A stretch of 64,000 bases of DNA from Hyperoplus lanceolatus (lineage: Eukaryota > Chordata > Actinopteri > Uranoscopiformes > Ammodytidae), in NCBI GenBank assembly GCA_026929865.2, contig CM049396.1:39665001-39729000 (forward strand), written 5' to 3'. The position numbers were made by a program, and so were the translations under genes. Under the pieces are notes generated by a model, which did no database searches, had not been told where the DNA came from, and saw nothing but the letters and a program-made list of their open reading frames with translations. This document shows, piece by piece, positions 1 to 9,240 of this stretch; position 1 is the first letter of the stretch; every line of letters starts with the position of its first letter.

Positions 1-301
1 AATGACCAGTAAAAGTAGCAAGATTTATCCCTGGTCGCCTGCTTTGACCATTTAATTCGCTCAGGTTACAGCAATCTTTCTGAATAGGTCCATGACAGCA
101 ATGCTGTTGTTTGCTAACCGTTAGCTCTAATCAAAACACAGACATGCCTGCGCGGTGACGTCGCATGACGTGGGCACGTCCTTTTGCGCATGCGCAGGAA
201 TCGATCAAAAGAATCGAAATTTTCTTTCCTTAACAATTCCTTTGGAATTGAAAGTTTGGAACCGGTTCTAAATTTAGCACCGGTTCCGATGCCCATCCCT
301 A
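1..301 (-). mobile_element. Terminal part of a hAT-like DNA transposon
   Basis: On the minus strand position 301 begins TAGGGATGGGC followed by a GGAACCGG-rich stretch and GGTTCC repeats. This start is common at the ends of hAT-type non-autonomous elements in fish. The recognisable sequence runs left to the window edge, so size and target duplication cannot be seen. It directly abuts retroviral integrase coding sequence at about 302, so it either inserted into the provirus or is a deletion junction. No transposase is visible. The superfamily is inferred from the terminus only. Confidence 0.45.
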
Positions 302-1143
302 CACGGAAGGAGTTGGAAAAGCTGCAGATTTGGATTCCAGCAGGCCGTGTCCGTGCTGTTCTCACAAACTGTGTTGAGTGTGGTCGCTACAACGCAGGCC
401 GGAGAGGACAGAGAGTGGGCGGCCAGTCCATTAAGAGTACCATCCCTTGGGGTTCCGTCTGCATGGACGTAGCCGGGACCTTGGGTATCACAGGGAAGAA
501 AGGAGAAAAATATCTCCTGGTACTGGTGGACTCGATGTCAGGGTACGTGATCATGAAAGCAGTACGCAAAGCAAATGGCAGCAGTGTCGTCAGCATGCTT
601 GATCAGGCGTGCTATCACTTAGGGGTCCCTAAAGAACTCCGCACAGACAATGGCAGTCATTTTCGTAATTCCCAGGTCGACCAGTGGTGTCAGCACAACG
701 GAGTGATGCGAGTTTACTCGCCTCCCTACACACCTCAAGCCAATGGAATTGTCGAACGCACCATTGGTTTGGTAAAGAACTGGATTGGGAAGAATGCCAA
801 CTCCAAGGACTGGAGCACCAAGGCTCTTGAGATTGGCAAAACCCTGAATGACAGACACCGAGCAGATAGACCCTCCCCTTCTGTGCAGCTGAATCAGCGC
901 TCGTTCACGTCTCAGGCTGTGGGGCGTGACCAAACAGATAAAAAGGGGGAGCTTGCCTTGAAAGTACCATTCATCGTTGGACAGCGAGTGTGGATCAAGG
1001 CTCGGGATCACCCTGCTACTGCTGCTGTTAAACCCAAGTACGAAGTATCCGACACAATTGAGAAGATCTTAGACAATAACACGGTGTTATTGACGAAGAG
1101 AGGAATCCAGGGAGTAGAGCAGCTTAAGCCTATTCCAAACTAG
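302..1143 (+). pseudogene. pol: Retroviral integrase (3' end of pol), 5'-truncated
   Basis: Integrase inserts proviral DNA into the host chromosome. The visible protein has the CxxC half of the N-terminal zinc-binding domain (NCVECG) and then a full DDE core: D in MDVAG, D in RTDNGSHF, and E in NGIVERT, followed by a C-terminal DNA-binding region ending at 1143. The HH half of the zinc domain and all upstream pol are missing because hAT-like sequence starts at 301. The open frame runs back to 184 across that junction, but residues before about 302 come from the transposon, not from pol. The core itself is intact. Confidence 0.85.
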
Positions 1144-1164
1144 AAGTGAACCAGGAACCACAAA

Positions 1165-1860
1165 ATGGCCAACAACACACAAACCCTACCACCCTATGTC
1201 AGATTGGCCACTCCCTATGGGGTGGTTGCCCTGAGAAGAACTACCACAGGCCTCTGGACAGGCAGAGGACTGCGGAAGCTGGAGTGCGCAAAACACGGCT
1301 TCCTGTCAGAAGAGAAAGAAGTTATTGAGTGGCGTCGGGTTAAGAATTCCTGTGTGGTATGCTGCAAACCATCCACACTCTCCATTCAATGGGAAGGTCC
1401 CGGCAACGAGAAGCCTATCCAAGTGAATGGGGCTAAGCAAGAGTTCCGTGGCATGCACTATAGACCTGTGAAGGTTTTGGATGCATACATCTGTGGCATT
1501 TGCCGCCTGACAACTCTACCCCGGCTGGTGGTCCTCACGTACTGGGACCTCCGCGGAACCAAGATGGAGCCGGCTGACTGCTCATGCCAGTGGGACGGTT
1601 CTCAGATCCACTACTGCAATGGGTGCCTACTCCAACTGAGGCATGGTCGGCTGATGCTCGTGGCAAGCGCAAAGGGATGGCAGGTGAGATGCTTCCTGGA
1701 CCAGTCTTGGACTCAGTCTTCCTCCCGTGGCAATACTGCATCCTACGAAAAAAGATGTAGAGGAGCAGTGTGGGCATGGGTGGGCACTCCCAACGGCACC
1801 AATTTATCCTGTCTTGAATGCGGCAGGAGCGGAAGCTGGAGTTTATTACACCGTAAATAA
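1165..1860 (+). CDS. Cysteine-rich accessory ORF between pol and env
   Basis: ATG at 1165 lies 22 bases after the integrase stop and opens 231 codons. I do not recognise the family. The protein is rich in paired cysteines: CVVCC near residue 68, CGIC near 110, CSC near 136, CNGC near 150 and CLEC near 218, which suggests metal binding. Its first residues, MANNT, recur at the start of the accessory gene at 4885, so the two leaders may be related. Simple retroviruses have no gene here, which makes it notable. The last ~130 nt overlap another open frame, so a frameshift near 1730-1860 is possible. No transcript evidence is available. Confidence 0.5.
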   Translation: MANNTQTLPPYVRLATPYGVVALRRTTTGLWTGRGLRKLECAKHGFLSEEKEVIEWRRVKNSCVVCCKPSTLSIQWEGPGNEKPIQVNGAKQEFRGMHYRPVKVLDAYICGICRLTTLPRLVVLTYWDLRGTKMEPADCSCQWDGSQIHYCNGCLLQLRHGRLMLVASAKGWQVRCFLDQSWTQSSSRGNTASYEKRCRGAVWAWVGTPNGTNLSCLECGRSGSWSLLHRK

Positions 1861-2209
1861 GCAGCAGAGCACCCAGCTGGAGGAGGCTATTCGGGAGAGC
1901 TGGCCCTATGATCCATTCTATGGGCAGGTGGCTAACCCTCCCTTTGCTACACACCAGGTTCCCCGTGTGATCAGAGTGTTCAGAGATCCTGCTTTACCCG
2001 AATACACCACCGGGATGGAGAAGCTGCCTGACGATCAGAAGGGAAGAGCCCGTCAAGGAGGATGGGAAGGCCCTTGGGAGTTAACCACTTGGGGCAATCT
2101 CATCGAGGAGGTCGTCAAGGACCAAAGAATCGAGCTGGAAGACAGCCCCGACGTTCCAAAGGAAGAAGCCTGCCAGGGACACTGGCAAGCAGAGCAGACA
2201 CGCCCCTAG
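1727..2209 (+). CDS. Unknown ORF of the retrovirus, probable continuation of the cysteine-rich gene
   Basis: An open stretch of 160 codons in the next frame, overlapping the end of the preceding ORF. It encodes a hydrophilic, proline- and acid-rich sequence with no domain I recognise. Its amino-acid texture looks more protein-like than the overlapped tail of the previous frame, so the two may have been one gene split by an indel. Positions 2210-2426, before the env start, hold short open pieces only. Confidence 0.3.
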   Translation: MAILHPTKKDVEEQCGHGWALPTAPIYPVLNAAGAEAGVYYTVNKQQSTQLEEAIRESWPYDPFYGQVANPPFATHQVPRVIRVFRDPALPEYTTGMEKLPDDQKGRARQGGWEGPWELTTWGNLIEEVVKDQRIELEDSPDVPKEEACQGHWQAEQTRP

Positions 2210-2426
2210 ACCCAGCCCAGACAGCAAAGGTTAAAATCGCCGTCCAGATGGTTGTCGTGCCATTCAAGGGAATCTACTCGGTGGGAGCAGACATAGTGCC
2301 AGAAGGAGGCGAGCCAACCGAAGCTGATAAAGCCGAGGCCAACAAACAGCTACCGCCTGCTGAAGGACGTGAAGAACGGCGAAGCGTAAAGTGGATGAGG
2401 TGGGCACATTTATCCCTGTAGGATAA

Positions 2427-4785
2427 ATGGAGCACACTGCCAGACGACAACGATCACGAAACCGGACCGGATTATGGTTTTGCCTAAGCCTCATCGCCAA
2501 GATAACTGATATCAGTCTTACTCATACTCTACCATTATGGTAGCCATCCATGGGCCCTAACCCATACCAGGGTCCAACACGCAACAACGAAGACCTTCCA
2601 GCAGAACTGCTGGATGGTGCAACAGAGTAACACTCTCCAGGTATGGGACAGAAACCAAACCCTCAACCTAACCCAGCACCAAGAAAAGGCACTGGGGAGA
2701 CGGTTGGAGGAATGGCAGGAACGTGACAACAGCAAATCAAACTGTTACCGTGGGAAGTAATATAGCTGAGGGTGCCAAGATAATACAAAATTTGCAGCAG
2801 ATAGAGAACCAGACAATTTTGCTGCAGGTTTTCCAGCTGATAAAGAAAGAATCAAAAAGAGCAAGCTGTACTTGGATCCGAGCCATCCCCGAAGAACCCA
2901 AATGGTACTGCACATGGGGATGCCGGCCGATACTGGGACTGAAGCAGCAGAGCTACTGGGAGGAAGAAGCAGTCTTCCCCGCACCCAGCAGAAACGACAC
3001 ATGCATCACAGTACTACCAAGATGGGAGTACTGGGGCCACTACACTCTGCACTGCGATCAGAGTGTGGTGAGGAGAAAAGCCAACATCAGAATGAGAGAG
3101 ATCCGGCCGGTGAGCTAAGTTACACAGCCAACCAACTCTACCGAGACCCCCGTATCAACCACCGAAGACCAGCCAACAACTCCCACGCCGGGAGTTGTCG
3201 CACCTATGAGCCCAACGCCAGTCTCCACCGTGCAGCTGATAGACCCTGACTTTGTTCCCTTGAGTAATGAGCGTCAAGCATATTATAAGAACATCACAGT
3301 AAACTGTGTGAAGAAACAACTAGTGCTGTTATCCCCGTGTTTTTGGAACGTGCAAGGGGAATGCAAAACCCAGAACTACGTGGTGGTTTCTGAAGCTACG
3401 CGTACCCTGTTCTCTATCGGGGAGAACAGCTATGATCCTGTTCCACGCACCCATCATGAGGGCTGGCTCAATGACACTCTGCCTTGGGTCTGGATCGTCT
3501 CACTGCAGCACTTCAGAGGGGCCTTCCACGAAGGACGGACATGGACCGGCCTAGGCCTGAAAGGGCCCTACCGCTCCAAACTATACGTTCAAAAGGCACC
3601 TCAACCGGAAGACCTCTGGAAAGCACCTAAATATGATTTCCGGAGTATAGATCTCTGTGTGGTACGTAACATCTTCAAGGCATTGAATGGTTCAGCCTAT
3701 GTGAACGACGGCAAATCACCCAGATGCCCGCTGAACCAAGTCCTGAGTGACAGCTGGGGAGAATGGATCTACGACTGCCGTGGGCTGCTGAGAAACCAGA
3801 CGGTGAAAGGGGCCCTACAGGCATGGAAAGAAGGTCACCAAAGAAGTGTAGGACGTACGTGGTGGGGACTGGAAGAAGATGAAGTAAAGCAATGGGTCAT
3901 CCCCTGCCTCTCAAACAGCAGCAGCTACTGGGTAAAGTACCAGTACCTTGCTACTGTCTACGCCAAAGATCGAGAAATCTGGCCGAACGATTGGAACAAT
4001 CCTATCCCATTCCTTGGCCCACGACCTTGGAATATGTTATGTGACAGAGCTAACACAACCTGCACCGTGAGCCTAGCCAGACAAAATTGTCAGGAGGTCC
4101 CCGGTTGGGACCAACATTGTCGGTCTCACTACAAAGAAGAGTATGACACTCACTGTATCCAAATAGTTTGGAAGAAGATTAACGGAAATTGGAAAAGGGC
4201 TTTCCCCCGTCAAGTTGGTTGTGCTAAAGCTATCATGGGGCACGGCCTATCTAGAAAAAAGAAAGTTGTGGGGCAATTCGTGCCCTTTGTCGCTGACCCT
4301 CTCATTGCCCTAGGAGAGGGACATGCGTTCAGAAAGAGCCTGTGTGAAGGCAAGGAAATAAAGGGCTTCAGCTGGATCGGGCCAAATCTGATCTACAACA
4401 ATGGGACCTGTCACTCCCCAGAAGAAAATTGGATGCACTGTGGTTCAGGGAAAGAATAACATGAGTGTAAATGGTATGAGAGGGTAGGCCTGGTAGTAAC
4501 TGGCACTCTCAATACCATTGTGGAAGAAACAGCGGGAATCATCGAGGAAGGCTTCGGAATAGTAATGGGATGGTTCGGCAGCCTGGTGTTCAAAGTATGG
4601 CCATACATGTTAATGATCATGGCCTTGCTCATTACTGGCGCCATCGCAGTGGCGTTAGTAAAAGGAGGAGTCCAGGCTGCTACCCGCCCCTGCCGTAAGA
4701 ACCAGTCCCAGCAAAAAGAAGGAGGAACGCCCCTCCTCCCCATGAGGGGGAGGAGCCATCCCCTATAAAGCCCGGGCCACGGCAC
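2427..4785 (+). pseudogene. env: Retroviral envelope gene, broken
   Basis: An ATG at 2427 opens a basic leader followed by a hydrophobic stretch, as in an env signal peptide. Reading then changes frame near 2530 and again near 2740. From 2723 the same frame continues to about 4768 apart from two in-frame TAA codons, at 3116-3118 and 4457-4459. Visible parts in order: a glycan-site-rich N-terminal region, a Thr/Pro/Ser-rich linker around 3119-3210, a cysteine- and tryptophan-rich surface domain with many N-x-S/T sites (3206-4459), a basic RKKK stretch near 4255, and a C-terminal membrane anchor around 4595-4665 with a short basic tail. The second stop separates the anchor from the rest. No product can be made from this copy without suppression of these breaks. 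Confidence 0.75.
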
Positions 4786-4800
4786 ACCCCAGTCATTCGT
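4735..4800 (+). promoter_or_regulatory. Candidate internal promoter of the retrovirus
   Basis: A TATAAAG box at 4764-4770 lies just downstream of GC/purine-rich GGGGGAGGAGCC, with an initiator-like TCATTC about 25-30 bases further on and the first accessory ATG at 4885. The position, at the very end of env and ahead of two accessory ORFs, matches the internal promoter of foamy viruses, which drives the transactivator. Promoter activity is inferred from sequence only. Confidence 0.5.
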
Positions 4801-4884
4801 AGTTCCTGATTTCGAGACGGAGACACCAGCATTAGACCAACAAGTTTAGTATTAGATAAGAGGAAACTCTAACTTTGAGTAATT

Positions 4885-5854
4885 ATGGCAAACAACACCA
4901 CTGGAGAAGCAGCCTTACTGAAAGTGAGTACTATGGATTTTTGCTACTCTCTTGTCAGTCTGGCTTATCTACGTTTGCCTCGGCCATTGGTCCCCAGATC
5001 AGCCCCTACGGGCCCTAGCCCTTGTCCAAGGATGTGTTAAGCTTATCATACTCAACGTGTGGTTCGGGGTTCGAGATCTAGGAATTACCCTGTTCGTGAC
5101 TCACCTGCTAGGGCGAGTTGCAATTGACACCACATGCGTCGGGATATGCCAGCAAGCAGCCATCGTAATTTGGATGGTTCTGGACACCCTGGCGATCTTT
5201 TACCCGATCGTCAGGATCACATGTGCAGCTTATGAGGCCTTGCTGACCGTCAGCATTTTAAGCTACATTTGCTATCTGACCGCCAGCCTGAGAGAAAGAG
5301 GAAGAAGGCGTTGGCTCCTCAAGCTTGGCGCCATAGTGGCATGGGGCCTAGGTTGGGGACTTCTCTCAGTGCTGTTATGGGCAAATCTGATTGGCCAAAT
5401 CACAGTCATTACCTGGTTCTGTGGGAGGTCACGGGGTACTTCTGGTGTTCCGGTTGCTACTCCTCCCATTACCCAATACACACCGCGAGAGGGCTCCTCT
5501 GCGTCGAGGGCACGGCCGGGATACCCTTCGTCCTATTTGCTGACTCCCTCAAAGTTGATCATGAGGCAAAAACGCTGTGGACTACCCCCCACTCCGAGGA
5601 AAGGGCAGCAAGGCTCCAGTCTCTGTATGCACCGGAGAGATACTACGGCGTCTACTCCAAGATGTGGCAGTATCCTGACGGCTCAAGGGTCTCAACAGCC
5701 CACCTGTTTGATGGTCGCTATATTGCTGTGGGACCGCTGCTTCCAATCCGGTGTCTATCGAGGGAGGCTTCCTTCGAACCCCGGGTTATTGATGCCAGCA
5801 CCCAGACCAGTGGCACCGTCTGGTACTACGAGGAATACCTGGATAACATCCTGA
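4885..5854 (+). pseudogene. Multi-pass membrane accessory protein of the retrovirus, frameshifted start
   Basis: ATG at 4885 (MANNTTGEA) follows the internal promoter candidate. That frame closes after about 50 codons, while the next frame, open from 4928 to 5854, encodes a strongly hydrophobic protein with four or more likely membrane spans up to about 5430. The rest of that frame overlaps the Pro-rich ORF and is probably not coding. A small indel near 4925 would explain the split; a GTGAGT donor-like site at 4924 leaves splicing as an alternative. I do not recognise the family. Multi-pass accessory proteins are unusual for retroviruses. Confidence 0.4.
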
Positions 5855-6456
5855 ACTCCGCTCCAACCAAGGTGCCAGCTAACGATACCCTGCCGGACCT
5901 GGGTCCTGCAGCCCTCGACTACGAGCCTGCTACATCTCCACCAGATAGGTCACCACTGTCACCTGTGGCCTCGCCTCCAACCCCTTTGGAGTCGGAGAAT
6001 ATGCTGGTTGCTAAGTTGGGCCTTCAACCCATGGGGCCTATAGCTGTTTCGGCTCCATGGGACCCAGAGATGACCCTGACATCCTCCCCGGAGCTGATAC
6101 TGCTGGAGACCGTTGATCCACCACCGCCTCCGTTGAAGCCTACACTCAAGACGCCCATCGCAGAGAAAGCGCCACCTCCAAAGGAACGCGGCCGCTCCAG
6201 CCACCGCGCCTCCCGCCCAGCTACCTATCTGCAGATGGCCGACGGGTCTAAGGGAAATGGGAAAACATCTTCCTTTCATCGCCAGATGTGCACTTCCACT
6301 CCGGCTAACCGTCCAGCAAAGAAACGACGGCCAAATCTCCGGAGTGCAGCACCTCGCCCAACCAAAGCTCCGCCACCATCCCCTGCATCTCCCGAGGCCC
6401 CTATCCTTCGGCCCGAGATCGAGCTACACCCGAGTGAGTACGACCTCATCAAGTAG
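5269..6456 (+). CDS. Proline-rich accessory protein with nuclear-localisation-like motif
   Basis: 395 open codons ending at 6456, just before the polypurine tract. The first third is cysteine- and tryptophan-containing and may be folded; from about residue 210 it is dominated by Pro and Ser (repeated PPP and SP motifs). A basic AKKRRP stretch near residue 350 resembles a nuclear localisation signal, and the last residues are acidic (EIELHPSEYDLIK). Position and composition fit a transactivator such as foamy Tas, but I see no sequence motif that proves it. The true start may lie downstream of 5269, or come from splicing. Confidence 0.5.
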   Translation: MLSDRQPERKRKKALAPQAWRHSGMGPRLGTSLSAVMGKSDWPNHSHYLVLWEVTGYFWCSGCYSSHYPIHTARGLLCVEGTAGIPFVLFADSLKVDHEAKTLWTTPHSEERAARLQSLYAPERYYGVYSKMWQYPDGSRVSTAHLFDGRYIAVGPLLPIRCLSREASFEPRVIDASTQTSGTVWYYEEYLDNILNSAPTKVPANDTLPDLGPAALDYEPATSPPDRSPLSPVASPPTPLESENMLVAKLGLQPMGPIAVSAPWDPEMTLTSSPELILLETVDPPPPPLKPTLKTPIAEKAPPPKERGRSSHRASRPATYLQMADGSKGNGKTSSFHRQMCTSTPANRPAKKRRPNLRSAAPRPTKAPPPSPASPEAPILRPEIELHPSEYDLIK

Positions 6457-6491
6457 AGGACTACGGCCTACGGGGCAGAGAGTGATTGCAT

Positions 6492-6499
6492 GGAGGGGG
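6492..6499 (+). other. Polypurine tract of the retrovirus
   Basis: GGAGGGGG immediately precedes TGTCAAG, the expected primer for plus-strand synthesis directly upstream of a 3' LTR. Confidence 0.7.
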
Positions 6500-6545
6500 T
6501 GTCAAGTATTCTGAATCCCTCACTGCCCCACACCACCTGGTACAA

Positions 6546-6677
6546 AGCCATAATAATGCTATGTTATCAGTCTGCCCCTCTAAGGCCTGGGAAACAGGCT
6601 CGGAGAATATACGGAGCCATAACAATGCTATGATAAGCCTTTCCATCACCTGGGAAAAAGGCTTGGAGAATATACCA
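6546..6677 (+). repeat. Two direct repeats in U3
   Basis: Two ~65 bp units (starting at about 6546 and 6615) share AGCCATAAYAATGCTATG, then a CCTGGGAAA segment and GGAGAATATAC. Tandem units in U3 are typical retroviral enhancers. Confidence 0.6.
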
Positions 6678-7022
6678 GCGCTTAAGGGAATCATATAATC
6701 ATGCAATGTGAAGCACAGAGAATATTATAACCATGTAACCTTATGCAAGCTAAAAGCAAGAGATTAAAAATGTAATGTATGATCATATTGCCATGAAATG
6801 GTTGATTGAAGTATTATTGAGTGAAGTATTGTGTATTGTGTTGATTTAAGAAACAGTAAGTGTGTTAGAATATATCAAAAAAGTGTATAAGAATTGACAC
6901 ACCCACAGGGATATATATCTGACCTATCAGAGCCCACAGAGACCAATCAGAGCCTTTTAGGGAAGTTTCCCAAAAAGGGGGAGTTGACGACAAAGAGTTA
7001 GAAAAAACTGAGGGCTGTTGTG

Positions 7023-7030
7023 TATAAAAA
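7023..7030 (+). promoter_or_regulatory. LTR TATA box
   Basis: TATAAAAA about 520 bases into the LTR, followed by a G/A-rich leader; the expected position of the retroviral U3 promoter. Confidence 0.6.
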
Positions 7031-7654
7031 GGCATGATTTTGCGGAGAAAAGTTTGTTAAGCCTCGTCGGACCTCGCGGACGGAAGCAAGTTTGGACCTG
7101 ATCGACCACTCCAGGAGAAGCAAGCTACGGACCGAAGAAAAAGACTGAGTCTGGAAAAGACTTAGCCTCTGGAGCGAGACAGAGAAGACAGAGCAAGCAA
7201 GACATCGCAGGACTTAGAGAAAAACTCAACCTCCTTCTTCAGCTGAATCAAAAGAGGACCGGCGGCAATGGGCTTAACCACATCCACCCAGCTGAAAAGG
7301 ACATTTCGGAGAGAACTCTTTGTTTCAACGCTCACACTGTTGACTGGTAACTCAAGGTCGTCCAGCTGTACGGAGCGGAATGCGGAGTCTGGTGAAGACT
7401 CAACAACTCCTCTCTGAAACGCTGTACAAAGGTCGCGCAGTTCCCTGATAACGGTGAAGGCGAGGTCGCTAGGCCGAGTGACTTCCCCTCTGCCTCTCCA
7501 CATCAAAACGGACATTCATTATTCCCTGCTTCAGCTCTTAATACATTGAAGGATAGAGATTAGACGATAGAGTAGGATGTTTTAAGTGTAAAACCAATCA
7601 AAGTAAGTAATCATTTTTGAATCTGAATTGAGCTGTATGCCTGCCTTTAATAGC

Positions 7655-7660
7655 AATAAA
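7655..7660 (+). terminator. LTR polyadenylation signal
   Basis: AATAAA within AGCAATAAAAAGC, followed within 60 bases by T-rich sequence; it lies downstream of the TATA box as needed in the R region. Confidence 0.5.
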
Positions 7661-8152
7661 AAGCATCATTTAATCTTACATTTAAGATTTCATTGTGGAC
7701 ATTTGATCATTTACCTTTTCAGAGGTTATAATGTACTAGGTAAAGTGTGTTCTTACATCTACAAATGGTTCTTATAGGTTACTTCTAGCCCTTTAAACTA
7801 AACATACCCTTATGGCCTGCTGTCCTGGCCATTAAAACCCTATCCTAGCGACCATACCAAGAGCCTGGATCATTTAGAGGAGAGCTGCCGTTAACTGAGG
7901 CGACTGGTGTGGTAGTAGAACCCCAGGGCTATTCGGTCCTGCTGCTGGGCCAGTGTAAGCAGGGTAGACCTCAGGACGAAGGCAGTTAGAAAAAGCTAGG
8001 CGTGTCTCCTCGCCACCAGCTTAATTATTCCTAGTTATTCTTGGACGGGTAATACCCTCAGGGTGATAGGAATCGGACCCTTTAAACGGAGAGCTGGTTA
8101 CCGGAACCTCCTGTAAATACAATCTAAAACTCCGGGATCTAACACTAGGCAG

Positions 8153-8280
8153 AAATACCTGGGAAAGGGCTACCACGTTTACATGGACAGTTTCTACACC
8201 TGTCCCAAGCTGTTCAGAGCTCTCCAAGCCAACAGTTTCTTAACGCCCAATAGCACAAATAGACATTTGCCTCAGTAGGC
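8153..8280 (+). pseudogene. piggyBac transposase fragment
   Basis: The plus strand encodes GKGYHVYMDSFYTCPKLF followed by RALQ. This is the piggyBac transposase segment around the second catalytic Asp (YMD). It is open for about 40 codons and then decays. It lies directly against the retroviral LTR, so the provirus probably inserted into this transposase. The closely matching segment of the gene at 9278-11981 is on the opposite strand. Confidence 0.75.
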
Positions 8281-8916
8281 TTCACATTTCTTCTCCACTG
8301 AGAAAAAAGTCCCTTTAACGGGAAAAATATTGAGAAATGTCATGGAGTGACAGATGAATAAATCCTTCTCCCAAGACGGACATCATGCAATAGATGTCAC
8401 TTGTACAAACAATACAAAAAAAACATGAAGGAATACAATAATTGACTAATGTTAACATGCTGATACTAAAATAAAATATGAATAGTGTGGATGCAGGAGA
8501 ACTTCAGATGCTGCCAGAGGAAGGACCTGATCCACACCGTCTCGTCTCCACCAGGGAAAACTGGAACAGAACAGACAGACAACAAATGAGCCAAGAAAAG
8601 TGAACAGGCATGAAAACAAAAAGACTATCCTGCTGAGCGAAAGCATTATCCCCATTTACAAAGCATTAGCTTCTATAATGCACTGTCATTTTCCAAAAAA
8701 AAGTTGGGAAGTGCAAAAAACATGACTAAAATCAAATTTGCCAAAATACAAATAGTCTCTTACTCTACTTTGACCACATATGAGGAATTAAGCAAAATGA
8801 GACTGAATAATGACTTGCTACCACATATAAAAAGGTCCATGGGATGTGTAATGAAAGGGACGCATCACAATAAATATTTTTTTACAAACAAACAATTAAG
8901 TATATACAAAAACTAT
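8281..8916. other. No recognisable gene
   Basis: AT-rich sequence without a credible coding region. I see only short low-complexity runs and no element ends I can name. Confidence 0.5.
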
Positions 8917-9240
8917 TTATTTACGTATTTACTTTCCTAAATATAAAAACTTATTTATTTATTTTACAAAATATAACATTTACTTTCCTAAATATAAAAA
9001 CTTATTTATTTACTTTACTAAATATAAAACGCATATATTTACATTCCTAAATGTAAAAACGTATTTATTTACTTTACTAAATATAAAACGTATGCATTTA
9101 CTTTCCTAAATATAAAAACGTATTTATTTACTTTACAAAACATAATAACATTTACCTTCCTAAATGTAAAAACGTATTTACTTTACAAAATGTAAAAACA
9201 TTTATTTTACTCGATATAAATACCAATTTACTTGATATAA
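8917..9240. repeat. AT-rich minisatellite
   Basis: About six imperfect units near 58 bp built from TATTTATTTAC, TTTCCTAAATATAAAA and CGTAT blocks. It adjoins the 3' end of the piggyBac gene and may lie inside that element. Confidence 0.75.

Larger units (their letters stand above)
302..8144 (+). mobile_element. Endogenous retrovirus, 5'-truncated, with accessory ORFs and 3' LTR
   Basis: The order is integrase, cysteine-rich ORF, env, TATA-bearing internal promoter candidate, two overlapping accessory ORFs, polypurine tract, long 3' LTR. Gag, protease, reverse transcriptase and the 5' LTR are not in the window. Accessory ORFs between env and the LTR, a putative internal promoter at the end of env and a LTR over 1.5 kb are the organisation of foamy (spuma) viruses, so a fish foamy-like lineage is my best guess; an epsilon-like or unclassified complex retrovirus remains possible. 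Env carries stop codons and frameshifts, so this copy is a fossil. Confidence 0.75.
6500..8144 (+). repeat. 3' LTR of the endogenous retrovirus
   Basis: It starts TGTCAAG after the polypurine tract and is taken to end at AACA (8141-8144), giving short TGT...ACA inverted ends; piggyBac coding sequence resumes at once after it. A TATA box (7023-7030) and an AATAAA signal (7655-7660) divide it into a ~550 bp U3, ~650 bp R and ~480 bp U5. The 5' LTR is outside the window, so the right edge is inferred from the flank and not from a pair comparison. No other gene is credible inside; a 117-codon minus-strand frame (7162-7515) is not supported. Confidence 0.65.

Noticed and set aside
184..301. N-terminus of integrase
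   Set aside because: This part of the open frame is hAT-like terminal sequence, not pol.
8670..8720. Mariner-like end (CCAAAAAAAAGTTGGG)
   Set aside because: Too short and low-complexity; no inverted partner.
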